From: DATBSK01 sp964501785
GTDB lineage: Bacteria; Actinomycetota; Acidimicrobiia; IMCC26256; PALSA-555
Direction of reading: 5' to 3'
Length of the DNA stretch: 64,000 bases
Assembly: GCA_964501785.1 (NCBI GenBank)
Contig: CAZCUD010000015.1
Coordinates: forward strand, 1 to 64,000
Under the pieces are notes generated by a model. It ran no database searches. It was not told where the DNA came from and saw nothing but the letters and a program-made list of their open reading frames with translations. Of the stretch, positions 25,235 to 34,349 are shown piece after piece. Each line of letters opens with the position of its first letter. Within the stretch, counting starts at the first letter, position 1. Both the position numbers and the translations under genes were made by a program.

Positions 25235-26463
25235 CGGCGAAGCCCTGTCGATCGTGCGGAGCGGCGCTCGGCGACCCGTTCCTCGATCTCGGCGCGCAGC
25301 CTCCCTCGAACAGCTACGTCGATCCCGGGCGCGCCTCCGCGCCGGAGCCGCGCTACCCGCTCGCCGTCGCGCTCTGCTCGACGTGCCTGCTGGTGCAGCT
25401 CACGCACGACGTCGACCCCGCCCTGATCTTCGACGACGACTATGCCTACTTCTCGTCGGTGTCCGACTCGTGGCTCGCCCATGCCGATGCCTTCGCCGGG
25501 CGCATGGTCGACGAGCTGGCGCTCGACGACGGATCGCTCGTCGTGGAGGTCGCGAGCAACGACGGGTACCTGCTCGCATCGTTCCTGGAACGCGGAGTCC
25601 CGGTGCTCGGCATCGAGCCGGCTGCGAGCGTGGCCGCGGCTGCGCGAGCGCGCGGGGTGGCGACTCGGGTGGAGTTCTTCGGGGTCGAGTCGGCCGAGCG
25701 GTTGCGGGCCGAGGGGATCGCGCCTGCGCTCGTCGTGGGCAACAACGTGCTCGCGCACGTTCGCGACCTCGACGACTTCGTGCGCGGCCTGGCCGTGCTC
25801 GTCGGTGCCGACGGACTGCTCACCATGGAGTTCCCACACCTGCTGCGCCTGCTCCAGGAGCGGGAGTTCGACACCATCTACCACGAGCACTACTCGTACT
25901 TCTCGTTGCTCGCCGTGACCGACGTGTTCGCGCGGCGCGGGCTCGAGGTCGTCGACGTCGAGGAGCTGGCGACCCACGGTGGATCGCTGCGCGTGCACGT
26001 GCGCGCCGCGGGCTCCGCGCCGGTGGCGACTCGCGTCGCCGAGCTCCTCGACCGAGAGCGAGCGGCCGCGCTCGACGACCCGGCCACGTATGCGGCCTTC
26101 GCCGAGGACGTGGCGCGCGTGCGCGACGACCTCCTGTCGTTCCTCCACGGCGTCCTCGACGACTGGCAGCTGGTGGTCGGCTACGGCGCGCCGGCGAAGG
26201 GCAACACGCTCTTGAACTACTGCGGGGTCACCACCGAGCTCCTCCCGTTCACGGTCGACCGCTCGCCCGCGAAGCAGGGTCGCCTCCTTCCCGGCTCGCA
26301 CGTCCCGATCGAGGCTCCCGAGCGCCTCCTCGAGGCGCGGCCCGAGTACGTCCTCGTGCTGCCCTGGAACCTCCTCGACGAGATCACCGACCAGATGGCG
26401 GCGGTCCGGGAGTGGGGAGGCCGCTTCGTGGTGCCGATCCCGCGGCTCCGGGTGCTCGACTGA
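25231..26463 (+). CDS. NDP-sugar C-methyltransferase (TylC3/TcaB9-like)
   Basis: A 410-residue enzyme with the full three-domain layout of sugar C-methyltransferases: an N-terminal zinc domain (CRSCG and CSTCLLVQL), a SAM domain (VVEVASNDGYLLASFL), and a C-terminal Methyltransf_14 domain (GYGAPAKGNTLLNYCG). The active-site block YHEHYSYFS carries the Tyr-x-Glu-His known from TcaB9. Such enzymes methylate C3 of a keto-sugar and so make branched sugars. The GTG start overlaps the rfbG stop (GTGA). Likely substrate is the CDP-4-keto-6-deoxy sugar or a derivative (inference). Confidence 0.88.
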   Translation: MTAKPCRSCGAALGDPFLDLGAQPPSNSYVDPGRASAPEPRYPLAVALCSTCLLVQLTHDVDPALIFDDDYAYFSSVSDSWLAHADAFAGRMVDELALDDGSLVVEVASNDGYLLASFLERGVPVLGIEPAASVAAAARARGVATRVEFFGVESAERLRAEGIAPALVVGNNVLAHVRDLDDFVRGLAVLVGADGLLTMEFPHLLRLLQEREFDTIYHEHYSYFSLLAVTDVFARRGLEVVDVEELATHGGSLRVHVRAAGSAPVATRVAELLDRERAAALDDPATYAAFAEDVARVRDDLLSFLHGVLDDWQLVVGYGAPAKGNTLLNYCGVTTELLPFTVDRSPAKQGRLLPGSHVPIEAPERLLEARPEYVLVLPWNLLDEITDQMAAVREWGGRFVVPIPRLRVLD

Positions 26464-27068
26464 TGCCGTCCGAACCCCGGGTCGAGAAGACCACCATCCG
26501 CGACGTCCTCTGCGTCGTCCCCGAGCCGATCCGCGACGAGCGCGGGTTCTTCGTCCGCACGATGGACGCCGCGTCGCTCCGCGCTGCCGGCGTCGACCCG
26601 TCGGCGTTCGTGCAGGAGAACCAGTCGCGCTCTCGTCGGGGCACCCTGCGTGGGCTGCACGGCCGCGCGCGACTCGAGGAGGCGAAGCTCGTGCGGTGCG
26701 CTCGGGGTTCGATCGTCGAGGTGGTCGTCGACCTGCGCCCGTGGTCCGAGACCTTCGAGCAGTGGGAGCGGTTCGTCCTCGACGACGTCGACCACCATCA
26801 GGTCTACGTCCCGGCCGGCTGCGTCCACGGCTACGTCGCCATGACCGACGAGGCCGACGTCTGCTACAAGCACGACGCGGTGCACGACCCCGCGATCGAG
26901 ATCGTCGTCCGTTGGGACGATCCGGACCTCGCGATCGAGTGGCCGGAGCCTGCGCCGCTGCTGTCCGAGCGAGACCGCAGCGCCCCGACGCTCGGTGACC
27001 TCCGCCCCCACCTCTCGAGCTGGTACGGGTCGGCCGATCCGGCGAGATCCACCCGAGGTGTCCGATGA
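26463..27068 (+). CDS. rfbC: NDP-4-keto-6-deoxyhexose 3,5-epimerase (RmlC family)
   Basis: A 201-residue cupin epimerase. RmlC landmarks are present: RDERGFFVRTM, QENQSRSRRGTLRGLHGR with the catalytic His, EAKLVRCARGSIVEVVVDLR, VYVPAGCVHGYV and the Tyr of DVCYKHD. RmlC itself acts on dTDP-4-keto-6-deoxyglucose, but here no rmlA or rmlB is present and the neighbours make CDP-sugars, so a CDP substrate is inferred. The ATG overlaps the upstream stop by one base. Confidence 0.85.
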   Translation: MPSEPRVEKTTIRDVLCVVPEPIRDERGFFVRTMDAASLRAAGVDPSAFVQENQSRSRRGTLRGLHGRARLEEAKLVRCARGSIVEVVVDLRPWSETFEQWERFVLDDVDHHQVYVPAGCVHGYVAMTDEADVCYKHDAVHDPAIEIVVRWDDPDLAIEWPEPAPLLSERDRSAPTLGDLRPHLSSWYGSADPARSTRGVR

Positions 27069-28264
27069 GCCGCGCTGACGACGGGCCGGTCGACGCGGTC
27101 GTCGGCCACGACCCGGCCGGACCGCTGCCCGTCGCCGGACCGTGGATCACCGAGGCCGAGGTCGCCGCCGTCGCGGATGCCGCTCGCACCGCCTGGTACT
27201 CGGACGCGGGGACCGTGGTCGCCGAGTTCGAGGATCGCTTCGCCGCGTACGTCGGTCGGTCCCATGCGATCTCGCTGCCGTCGTGCACCTCCGCGCTCCA
27301 CCTGAGCCTCGCCGCGCTCGGCGTGGGGCCCGGCGACGAGGTCGTCGTCCCCGACGCGACCTGGATCGCGAGCGCCGCACCGGTCGACTACGTCGGCGCG
27401 GAGATCGCGCTGGTCGACGTCGATCCCGACGACTGGTGCGTGTCGGTCCCCGCAGTGGAGCGCGCGCTGACCGACCGGACGCGTGCAGTGATCGCGGTCG
27501 ACCTGTACGGGAGCATGCCGAGGATGGACGCGCTGACCGAGCTCTGCGGGGCCCGCGGGATCGCGCTGATCGAGGACGCCGCGGAGGCGATCGGCTCCTC
27601 GTTCGGGGGCCGGCCGGCGGGCTCGTTCGGCGCGACGTCGGCGTTCAGCTTCCACGGTTCGAAGACGCTCACGACGGGCGAGGGCGGGATGGTCCTCACC
27701 GACGACGACGAGCTCCACGCTCGGATGCAGGTGCTGCGCGATCACGGTCGGCCGCCCGGCGACACCGACTTCTACAACGACGAGGTCGCCTTCAAGTACA
27801 AGATGAGCGCGCTGCAGGCGGCATTGGGACTTGCGCAGCTCGAGCGGATCGACGAGCTCGTCGAGCGCAAGCGCCTGCTCTTCGGGTGGTACCGCGACCG
27901 GCTCGGCGCGGTCGGCGGACTTGCCCTCAACCCGCAGCCCGACCGGGTCGAAAGCACCTGCTGGATGACGACGGTGGTGCTCGACGAAGCGCTCGGTCGC
28001 ACGGAGCGCGAGGTGTCCGCAGGCCTTCGGGCCCGCGGGATCTCGACGCGGCCGTTCTTCCACCCGTTGAGCTCGCTCGTCGCCTACGCGGACCGGGCGC
28101 AGAGCGCGGCCGCGCGCGACCGCAACGTCGTGGCCCGGCGCCTCGGGACCTATGGCGTCAACCTGCCGTCGGCGCTCACGCTCACCGAGCGCGACGTCGA
28201 CCGCGTCTGTGTCGCGCTGCTCGAGGTGCTCGACGCTCCTCCGGGCGGAGGCCACGATGGTTGA
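27065..28264 (+). CDS. DegT/DnrJ/EryC1/StrS family sugar aminotransferase
   Basis: A 399-residue PLP enzyme. The family start VAGPWITEAEV, the PLP-phosphate region SCTSALHLSLAAL, IEDAAEAIGSSFGG and the PLP lysine in FHGSKTLTTGEGG are all present. The lysine distinguishes it from RfbH-type dehydrases, which carry His there and bind an Fe-S cluster. The pattern is closest to perosamine-synthase-like 4-aminotransferases. It would aminate the keto-sugar made by the neighbours. The ATG overlaps the epimerase stop by four bases. Confidence 0.88.
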   Translation: MSRADDGPVDAVVGHDPAGPLPVAGPWITEAEVAAVADAARTAWYSDAGTVVAEFEDRFAAYVGRSHAISLPSCTSALHLSLAALGVGPGDEVVVPDATWIASAAPVDYVGAEIALVDVDPDDWCVSVPAVERALTDRTRAVIAVDLYGSMPRMDALTELCGARGIALIEDAAEAIGSSFGGRPAGSFGATSAFSFHGSKTLTTGEGGMVLTDDDELHARMQVLRDHGRPPGDTDFYNDEVAFKYKMSALQAALGLAQLERIDELVERKRLLFGWYRDRLGAVGGLALNPQPDRVESTCWMTTVVLDEALGRTEREVSAGLRARGISTRPFFHPLSSLVAYADRAQSAAARDRNVVARRLGTYGVNLPSALTLTERDVDRVCVALLEVLDAPPGGGHDG

Positions 28265-29066
28265 CGTGCGGAGCCCTCTGGGCGTCTTCGACGACCCCCG
28301 CTATGCCGCGCTCGCGTTGGCGCGCGCCGACGAGTACCGGGCCGCGGCGCCCTTCCCGCACGCCGTGTTCGACGACTTCTTGCCGATCGAGCTCGCGCAC
28401 GACCTGTCGGCGAGCTTCCCCGAGCTCGACGACATCAGCTGGATCGAGCGCGACAACGAGCAGAACCGCCGCCGCTACCAGCACGACGAGACCCGGATCC
28501 CGAGGCTGCTGCGAGAGATGCTGCGAGAGCTCAACTCGCGTCAGTTCATCCTGTTCGTCGAGACGCTCACCGGCATCGACAACCTGCTCCCCGACCCGTT
28601 CTTCGTCGGTGGGGGTGTGCACGAGAGCGAGCGGGGCGACTTCCTGAACGTGCATGCCGACTTCAACTGGCACCACAAGCTCCAGGCGCACCGCCGCTGC
28701 AACGTCCTCCTCTACCTCAGCGAGGAGTGGGACGAGTCCTGGGGTGGGGCGACCGAGCTCTGGGATCAGGAGATGACCGGACCCGTGGTCTCGGTCACAC
28801 CACGGTTCAACCGGGTGCTCGTCTTCAGCACCAGCGAGCACTCGAACCACGGCCAGCCCACGCCCAACGCCTGCCCCGACGGCGTCGTCCGCAAGGTCTT
28901 GAACCTCTACTACTACACGACCCATCGCGACGACGAGGACGCCGCCGCGATGCCCCACTTCACGCTGTACAAGACCGAGGCCTCGCCGTTCGCGGCCGGG
29001 CTCGGCGACGACTACCGGGCCGCGGGCCGCAGCGCGTCGGACGAGGGGGCCCGGCCCGTACACTGA
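28257..29066 (+). CDS. 2OG-Fe(II) oxygenase (prolyl-4-hydroxylase-like)
   Basis: A 269-residue cupin oxygenase. Iron ligands are visible as HxD in FLNVHADFNWH and the distal His in SNHGQP, with the 2-oxoglutarate-binding Arg in VVRKVLNLYYY. Its start overlaps the aminotransferase by eight bases, so it belongs to the sugar operon and may hydroxylate a sugar, a lipid carrier or a surface peptide; none of these is shown by sequence. It ends five bases before the glyA start. Confidence 0.82.
   Translation: MVDVRSPLGVFDDPRYAALALARADEYRAAAPFPHAVFDDFLPIELAHDLSASFPELDDISWIERDNEQNRRRYQHDETRIPRLLREMLRELNSRQFILFVETLTGIDNLLPDPFFVGGGVHESERGDFLNVHADFNWHHKLQAHRRCNVLLYLSEEWDESWGGATELWDQEMTGPVVSVTPRFNRVLVFSTSEHSNHGQPTPNACPDGVVRKVLNLYYYTTHRDDEDAAAMPHFTLYKTEASPFAAGLGDDYRAAGRSASDEGARPVH
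29059..29064 (+). promoter_or_regulatory. -10 box TACACT, leaderless promoter of glyA
   Basis: TACACT overlaps the last codons of the oxygenase gene and lies seven bases before the GTG at 29072. It would give glyA its own leaderless start inside the sugar operon. Confidence 0.55.
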
Positions 29067-29071
29067 GCCGG

Positions 29072-30319
<1,248 letters not shown>

Positions 30320-30324
30320 CGAAG

Positions 30325-30352
30325 CTGCGCCGCCGCAGCGAGTGAGCGAGAA
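30325..30352 (+). repeat. partial copy of the atp-region intergenic element before wecA
   Basis: The stretch resembles the 3' part of the full element upstream of atpC: CTGCGCCGC followed by an AGCGAGTGAG block directly in front of the start codon at 30353. It lacks the 5' flank and the complete hairpin. Confidence 0.5.
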
Positions 30353-31588
30353 ATGTGGGGCTATCTGCTCGTCGGGGCGGTGGGGGCGCTCGTCACCTTC
30401 GCCACGGCGTTCGCGGTGCGGCGGATCGCACCCCGCATCGGAGCGATCGCACTCCCCGGGCCACGGTCGGTGCACACGTACCCCACCCCGTCGCTCGGCG
30501 GGGCCGCGATGTTCCTCGGGTTCTGCGCCGCGCTCGCGACCGCGTCACAGCTCGACCAGTTCCACGAGATGTTCGACTCGTCCTCCGAGCCATTGGGGCT
30601 GCTGCTCGCCGGTGGGGTGATGTTCCTCGTGGGAGCGGTCGACGACGTCCGTGAGGTGTCGCCGCCGGCCAAGCTCGCGGGTCAGGTCCTCTCGGGGAGC
30701 ATCCTCTCTGTGCTCGGGGTCACGATGCTGTACTTCCGCGTGCCCTTCGCGAGCTACGACTACGTCGTCCTGTCGCCCGACATGGCGACGTTCGTCACGG
30801 TGCTGACCGTCGTCGTGCTCGCGAACGCGATGAACCTCATCGACGGGCTCGACGGTCTGGCGACCGGCATCGTGATCATCGCGGGCGCAGCGCTCTTCTT
30901 GTACTCGGACCGTCTGCTCAAGGCCGGGCTGCTCGACGGCGCCAACATCGCGCCGCTCGTCGCGGTGATCGCGGTGTCGATCTGCGTGGGATTCCTCCCC
31001 CACAACTTCAGCCCGGCGCGTCTCTTCATGGGCGACGCCGGATCGATGTTCCTCGGGCTGCTGCTCGCGGCGATCGTCATCACGATGGGTGGTCGCACCG
31101 CCGACCAGTTCAGCGGTCAGACCTACTTCTTCTTCGCGCCGCTGCTCATCCCGGTCGTCATCCTCGCGGTGCCACTGCTCGACACCGCGTTCTCGTTCGC
31201 CCGCCGGCTGGTGCAGCGAAAGTCGTTCTCCACCGCGGATCGCGAGCACCTGCATCATCGGCTCATGCGCCTGGGGCACGGCCCCCGACGTTCGGTGACG
31301 ATCCTCTGGCTGTGGACCGCGCTCGCATCCGCCGCGGCGCTGATCCCGACCTACACCAATCGCGGCAACTGGTTGGTGCCGATCGCGCTCGGTGCGCTGG
31401 CGCTGCTCCTGTTCACCTACTTCCACCCCGGGATCCGGGGCGGTGAGCCGGACGAGTCCGGGGGAGAGGCCGATGCCGGCCCCGACGAGGTGGGCGGGCC
31501 CTCGGACCCGGGCGCCGGGCCCGACCCGGCCGGGCGGGTCATCGACCTGGCCGACCGGCGCGAGGTCCGGGAGGCCGGGTCCCGCTGA
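30353..31588 (+). CDS. wecA: polyprenyl-phosphate GlcNAc-1-phosphate transferase (WecA/Rfe family)
   Basis: A 411-residue MraY/WecA-type membrane enzyme that starts a lipid-linked glycan (in Actinobacteria the arabinogalactan or teichoic-type linker). About eleven hydrophobic helices are visible. Catalytic motifs are AVDDVREVSPPAKL (the DD pair), NLIDGLDGLATG, LFMGDAGSMFLGLLL and the His-rich loop REHLHHRLMRLGHG. The acidic Gly/Pro-rich C-terminal tail of about 45 residues is extra. It sits next to the atp operon as in other Actinobacteria. Confidence 0.92.
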   Translation: MWGYLLVGAVGALVTFATAFAVRRIAPRIGAIALPGPRSVHTYPTPSLGGAAMFLGFCAALATASQLDQFHEMFDSSSEPLGLLLAGGVMFLVGAVDDVREVSPPAKLAGQVLSGSILSVLGVTMLYFRVPFASYDYVVLSPDMATFVTVLTVVVLANAMNLIDGLDGLATGIVIIAGAALFLYSDRLLKAGLLDGANIAPLVAVIAVSICVGFLPHNFSPARLFMGDAGSMFLGLLLAAIVITMGGRTADQFSGQTYFFFAPLLIPVVILAVPLLDTAFSFARRLVQRKSFSTADREHLHHRLMRLGHGPRRSVTILWLWTALASAAALIPTYTNRGNWLVPIALGALALLLFTYFHPGIRGGEPDESGGEADAGPDEVGGPSDPGAGPDPAGRVIDLADRREVREAGSR

Positions 31589-31622
31589 CGGCGGCCCGGT
31601 CGGGCCCTCGGTGCGCTCCGGT

Positions 31623-31651
31623 TTGACCCGTGGGGTGCTCCCGGGTACTTT
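31623..31651 (+). promoter_or_regulatory. sigma-70-type promoter of the atp operon
   Basis: TTGACC (31623-31628) and TACTTT (31646-31651) are separated by 17 bases, a near-consensus housekeeping promoter. It would give a leader of about 90 bases before the first gene, with a GGAGGAGG ribosome-binding site. It is the best -35/-10 pair in the window and contrasts with the leaderless promoters elsewhere. Confidence 0.75.
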
Positions 31652-31745
31652 GAGAATTGCTTCACAAGCGATGTGTGAACGCTGCGTGACGGTGCGAGGC
31701 CCGGTCGACGGAGTCCGGGGCGTGAGAGGTGGAGGAGGGGCCACG

Positions 31746-32024
31746 GTGAAGGCGATCAAGCCGCTTCGCTGGCGCGGCGCCCCGTCCGCCGATGACGACG
31801 CCCTCAGCTACGCGATGGCGATGGTGGCCGTGCCTGCCGCATTCGGCGCCCTCGGCTGGTGGCTCGACACGCGCCTCGGCACCGGGCCCATCCTCCTCAT
31901 CGCGCTCGCCGCGTTCGGGGTGCTCTGCTCGTTCGCGTCCGCGTTCTATCGCTACGAGCGGAAGATCGCGGTGCACGACGCGGGCAAGCCGTGGGCGCGC
32001 GGCGGCGAGCAGGCGGTGCGGTGA
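31746..32024 (+). CDS. atpZ: AtpZ/AtpI-type small ATP synthase-associated membrane protein
   Basis: A 92-residue protein with two hydrophobic helices (AMAMVAVPAAFGALGWWLDTRLG and ILLIALAAFGVLCSFASAFY), the layout of the F0F1-ATPase accessory AtpZ/AtpI proteins thought to help c-ring assembly or Mg2+ supply. GTG start after a strong GGAGGAGG site; the next gene starts inside its stop (GTGA). First gene of the atp operon. Confidence 0.7.
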   Translation: MKAIKPLRWRGAPSADDDALSYAMAMVAVPAAFGALGWWLDTRLGTGPILLIALAAFGVLCSFASAFYRYERKIAVHDAGKPWARGGEQAVR

Positions 32025-32479
32025 TCGTGCCCGAGCCGTCCGCGCCGACCGACGTACCCCGCTTCGACCGCATCGAGTCGTTGATCGCACGCGACATCGC
32101 GAAGCACGCGCTCTACGTGGCGCCGATCCTGATGGTGGGCGTCGGAGTGTGGCGAGGCGTCGACGCCGCCGCCGCGGTGGCGCTCGCGTTCGTCATCGTC
32201 ATCGGCAACTTCTTGCTGTCCGCCGCAGTGCTCGGCTGGACGGCACGTGTCCATCCCGATCTCCTCATGGGCGCGGCGCTCTTCAGCTTCCTCGGTCGTC
32301 TGATCCTCATCACGGTGATCGGCGTCGGGATCAAGGAGCTGGACATCGTCGACTGGCCCGTGTTCTGCATCACCCTGATCGTCAGCTATGTGGGTCTGCT
32401 GTTCTGGGAGCTGCGCTCGATCAGCCTCTCGTTGGCACACCCGGGCCTGAAGCCGTCAGCACAGAGAACCTGGGAGTGA
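32021..32479 (+). CDS. atpI: ATP synthase I-like membrane protein
   Basis: A 152-residue protein with about four hydrophobic helices (APILMVGVGVWRG, AVALAFVIVIGNFLLSAAVL, LILITVIGVGIKEL, PVFCITLIVSYVGLLFWEL). Position between the AtpZ-like gene and atpB and the helix pattern match AtpI, the c-ring assembly factor. Sequence conservation in this family is low, so the assignment rests mostly on context. GTG start coupled to the previous gene. Confidence 0.65.
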   Translation: MIVPEPSAPTDVPRFDRIESLIARDIAKHALYVAPILMVGVGVWRGVDAAAAVALAFVIVIGNFLLSAAVLGWTARVHPDLLMGAALFSFLGRLILITVIGVGIKELDIVDWPVFCITLIVSYVGLLFWELRSISLSLAHPGLKPSAQRTWE

Positions 32480-32483
32480 CCGG

Positions 32484-33263
32484 TTGACCATGCTCGCCGA
32501 GCTGCTGCCGAACATCAACGAGCTCTTCGAGTGGAAGGGCATCTTCAGCGAGCACACCGTGCTCGAGTTCAACAAGACGGCGCTGATGGCGTTCGTCTCG
32601 ACCGTCATCTGCATCGCGCTGTTCTGGATCGGGGGGCGGCGCCAGGCGCTCGTGCCAACGGGCATCCAGAACGTCGCCGAGGCCGGCTACGAGGCGATCG
32701 AGGAGAACATCAGCCTCGCCGCGATGGGGGAGGAGGGGCGGAGCTGGACGCCGTTCTTCGCCACCCTCTTCTTCTGGATCTTCTTCATCAACATCTGGTC
32801 GGTGATCCCGGGGGTCCAGTTCCCGGCGACGTCGCGCCTCGCGATCCCTGTGTTCCTCGCGCTCGTGAGCTGGTTCACCTTCATCGTCACCGGCTTCGTC
32901 AAGCAGGGGCCGAAGTACTTCTTCAACAACATCAACCCTGCGGGCGTGCCCTTCGCGCTGAAGTTCCTCGTGGTCCCGATCGAGTTCTTCTCGAAGTACC
33001 TCGTGCGGCCCTTCTCGCTCGCCGTCCGACTCTTCGCCAACATGACCGCCGGTCACGTCCTCCTGGCGATCTTCGCCATCATGACCAACGAGCTGCTGAT
33101 CGAGCGCAACAGCGGCTTCTACCAGGTGATCTTCGCACCCCTGCCGTTCGCCGGGCTCGTGGCCTTCACTGCGTTCGAGCTGCTGGTGGCCGTGCTGCAG
33201 GCGTACATCTTCACGATCCTGACCGCCGTCTACGTCAACGAGTCGTGCCATGCAGAGCACTGA
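32484..33263 (+). CDS. atpB: F0F1 ATP synthase subunit a
   Basis: A 259-residue integral membrane subunit that forms the proton half-channels next to the c-ring. The last helices carry the essential Arg in SLAVRLFANMTAGH and the AFTAFELLVAVLQAYIFTILTAVY segment. TTG 32484 follows a GGGAG site by five bases; ATG 32490 two codons later is equally possible. Length and helix count are normal. Confidence 0.95.
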   Translation: MTMLAELLPNINELFEWKGIFSEHTVLEFNKTALMAFVSTVICIALFWIGGRRQALVPTGIQNVAEAGYEAIEENISLAAMGEEGRSWTPFFATLFFWIFFINIWSVIPGVQFPATSRLAIPVFLALVSWFTFIVTGFVKQGPKYFFNNINPAGVPFALKFLVVPIEFFSKYLVRPFSLAVRLFANMTAGHVLLAIFAIMTNELLIERNSGFYQVIFAPLPFAGLVAFTAFELLVAVLQAYIFTILTAVYVNESCHAEH

Positions 33264-33335
33264 CGTGGCCGCGCGGCGCTCGACGAGCACCCGCACGCAA
33301 CTCTCCGAGATCTCGATCCACGACAAGGAGCAACA

Positions 33336-33590
33336 GTGAGCAGCACACTCCAGTTCCTCGCCCAGGCGCAGGAGTCGATCGGTCCCGACCTCCGGAACGG
33401 TCTGGCATCGGTCGGCTACGGCCTCGCCGCCATCGGCCCCGGCATCGGCATCGGCTACCTCGTGGGTCAGTCGGTGCAGGCCATGGCCCGGCAGCCCGAG
33501 ATGCAGGGCAACATCCGCACGACGATGTTCCTCGGCATCGCGTTCGCCGAAGCGCTCGCGCTGATCGGCTTCGTGCTCAAGTTCATCTGA
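33336..33590 (+). CDS. atpE: F0F1 ATP synthase subunit c
   Basis: An 84-residue hairpin of two helices that forms the rotating c-ring. The first helix has the GPGIGIGYLVGQ glycine pattern, the polar loop is ARQPEMQGNIRT, and the proton-binding Glu is E72 in FAEALALIGF. GTG start after AAGGAG. The 12-residue polar N-terminus before helix 1 is slightly longer than usual. Confidence 0.96.
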   Translation: MSSTLQFLAQAQESIGPDLRNGLASVGYGLAAIGPGIGIGYLVGQSVQAMARQPEMQGNIRTTMFLGIAFAEALALIGFVLKFI

Positions 33591-33624
33591 GCCCGACGCC
33601 GGTCACGACAAAGGAGGGAGCGCC

Positions 33625-34344
33625 GTGATGCGCATCCGCAAGGTCCTCGTGGTGGGACTGATCGCCAGCGCGGCCGCGCTCGTGCTCGCGCCGAGCGCGC
33701 ACGCCGCCGGCGACCACCCTCGCGAGCTGGCCGAGTGCGTCGAAGAGGGCTTCGTCGACAACGGTCTCGCCGACGGCGGGATCGAGGACGCGACGTCCGA
33801 GCAGCTCGACGGCTTCGAGAACGCACTCGAGGACTGCCGCAAGGCCAAGAGCCTGTTCACGCCCGCGTTGCCGGAGCTGATCTGGGGAGGTCTCGCCTTC
33901 CTGATCGTGCTGATCGTGCTGACGAAGTTCGCCTTCCCGGCCCTGCGCAAGGGGCTCAGCCAGCGCGAGGAGAAGATCCGGACCGATCTCGAGGACGCCG
34001 AGAAGGCCCGCCTCGAGGCCGAGTCCGAGCGCGCCAGCTACCAGGAGCAGCTCGCGAACGCTCGCACCGAGGCGAACCGCCTGGTCGAGGAGGCGCGTGC
34101 CGCAGCCGAGCAGGTGCGGCAGGAAGCGGTGGGTCGGGCCGAGGCCGAGGCCTCGCAGATCCGTGCTCGTGCTCAGGAGGACATCGAGGCAGCCCGGGCG
34201 CGCGCCCTCTCGGACCTGCGGGCCCAGGTCGCGAGCGTCTCGATCGAGCTCGCCGAGAAGATCGTCGAGCAGAGCATCGACCGGCAGGCCCAGGAGCAGC
34301 TCATCGAGAGCTACATCGCCTCCGTGGGCAACGGGAGCAGGTAG
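33625..34344 (+). CDS. atpF: F0F1 ATP synthase subunit b with signal-peptide-like start and Cys-containing ectodomain
   Basis: A 239-residue peripheral stalk subunit. The C-terminal two thirds are normal: one membrane helix at about 84-103 (LIWGGLAFLIVLIVLTKFAF), then a long charged coiled coil (AEKARLEAESERASYQEQ and onward). The first 80 residues are unusual: a signal-peptide-like stretch (residues 3-28, ending APSAHAA) and an acidic segment with two cysteines, C38 and C71, which would lie outside the membrane. Typical b subunits have only a few residues before the helix. A strong AAGGAGG site precedes GTG 33625; ATG 33628 is an alternative. Confidence 0.93.
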   Translation: MMRIRKVLVVGLIASAAALVLAPSAHAAGDHPRELAECVEEGFVDNGLADGGIEDATSEQLDGFENALEDCRKAKSLFTPALPELIWGGLAFLIVLIVLTKFAFPALRKGLSQREEKIRTDLEDAEKARLEAESERASYQEQLANARTEANRLVEEARAAAEQVRQEAVGRAEAEASQIRARAQEDIEAARARALSDLRAQVASVSIELAEKIVEQSIDRQAQEQLIESYIASVGNGSR

Positions 34345-34349
34345 TCGAG

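Noticed and set aside
27065..28264. DegT protein as RfbH (CDP-4-keto-6-deoxyglucose 3-dehydrase)
   Set aside because: It has the PLP lysine (GSKT) and no cysteine set for an Fe-S cluster; RfbH has His at that position.
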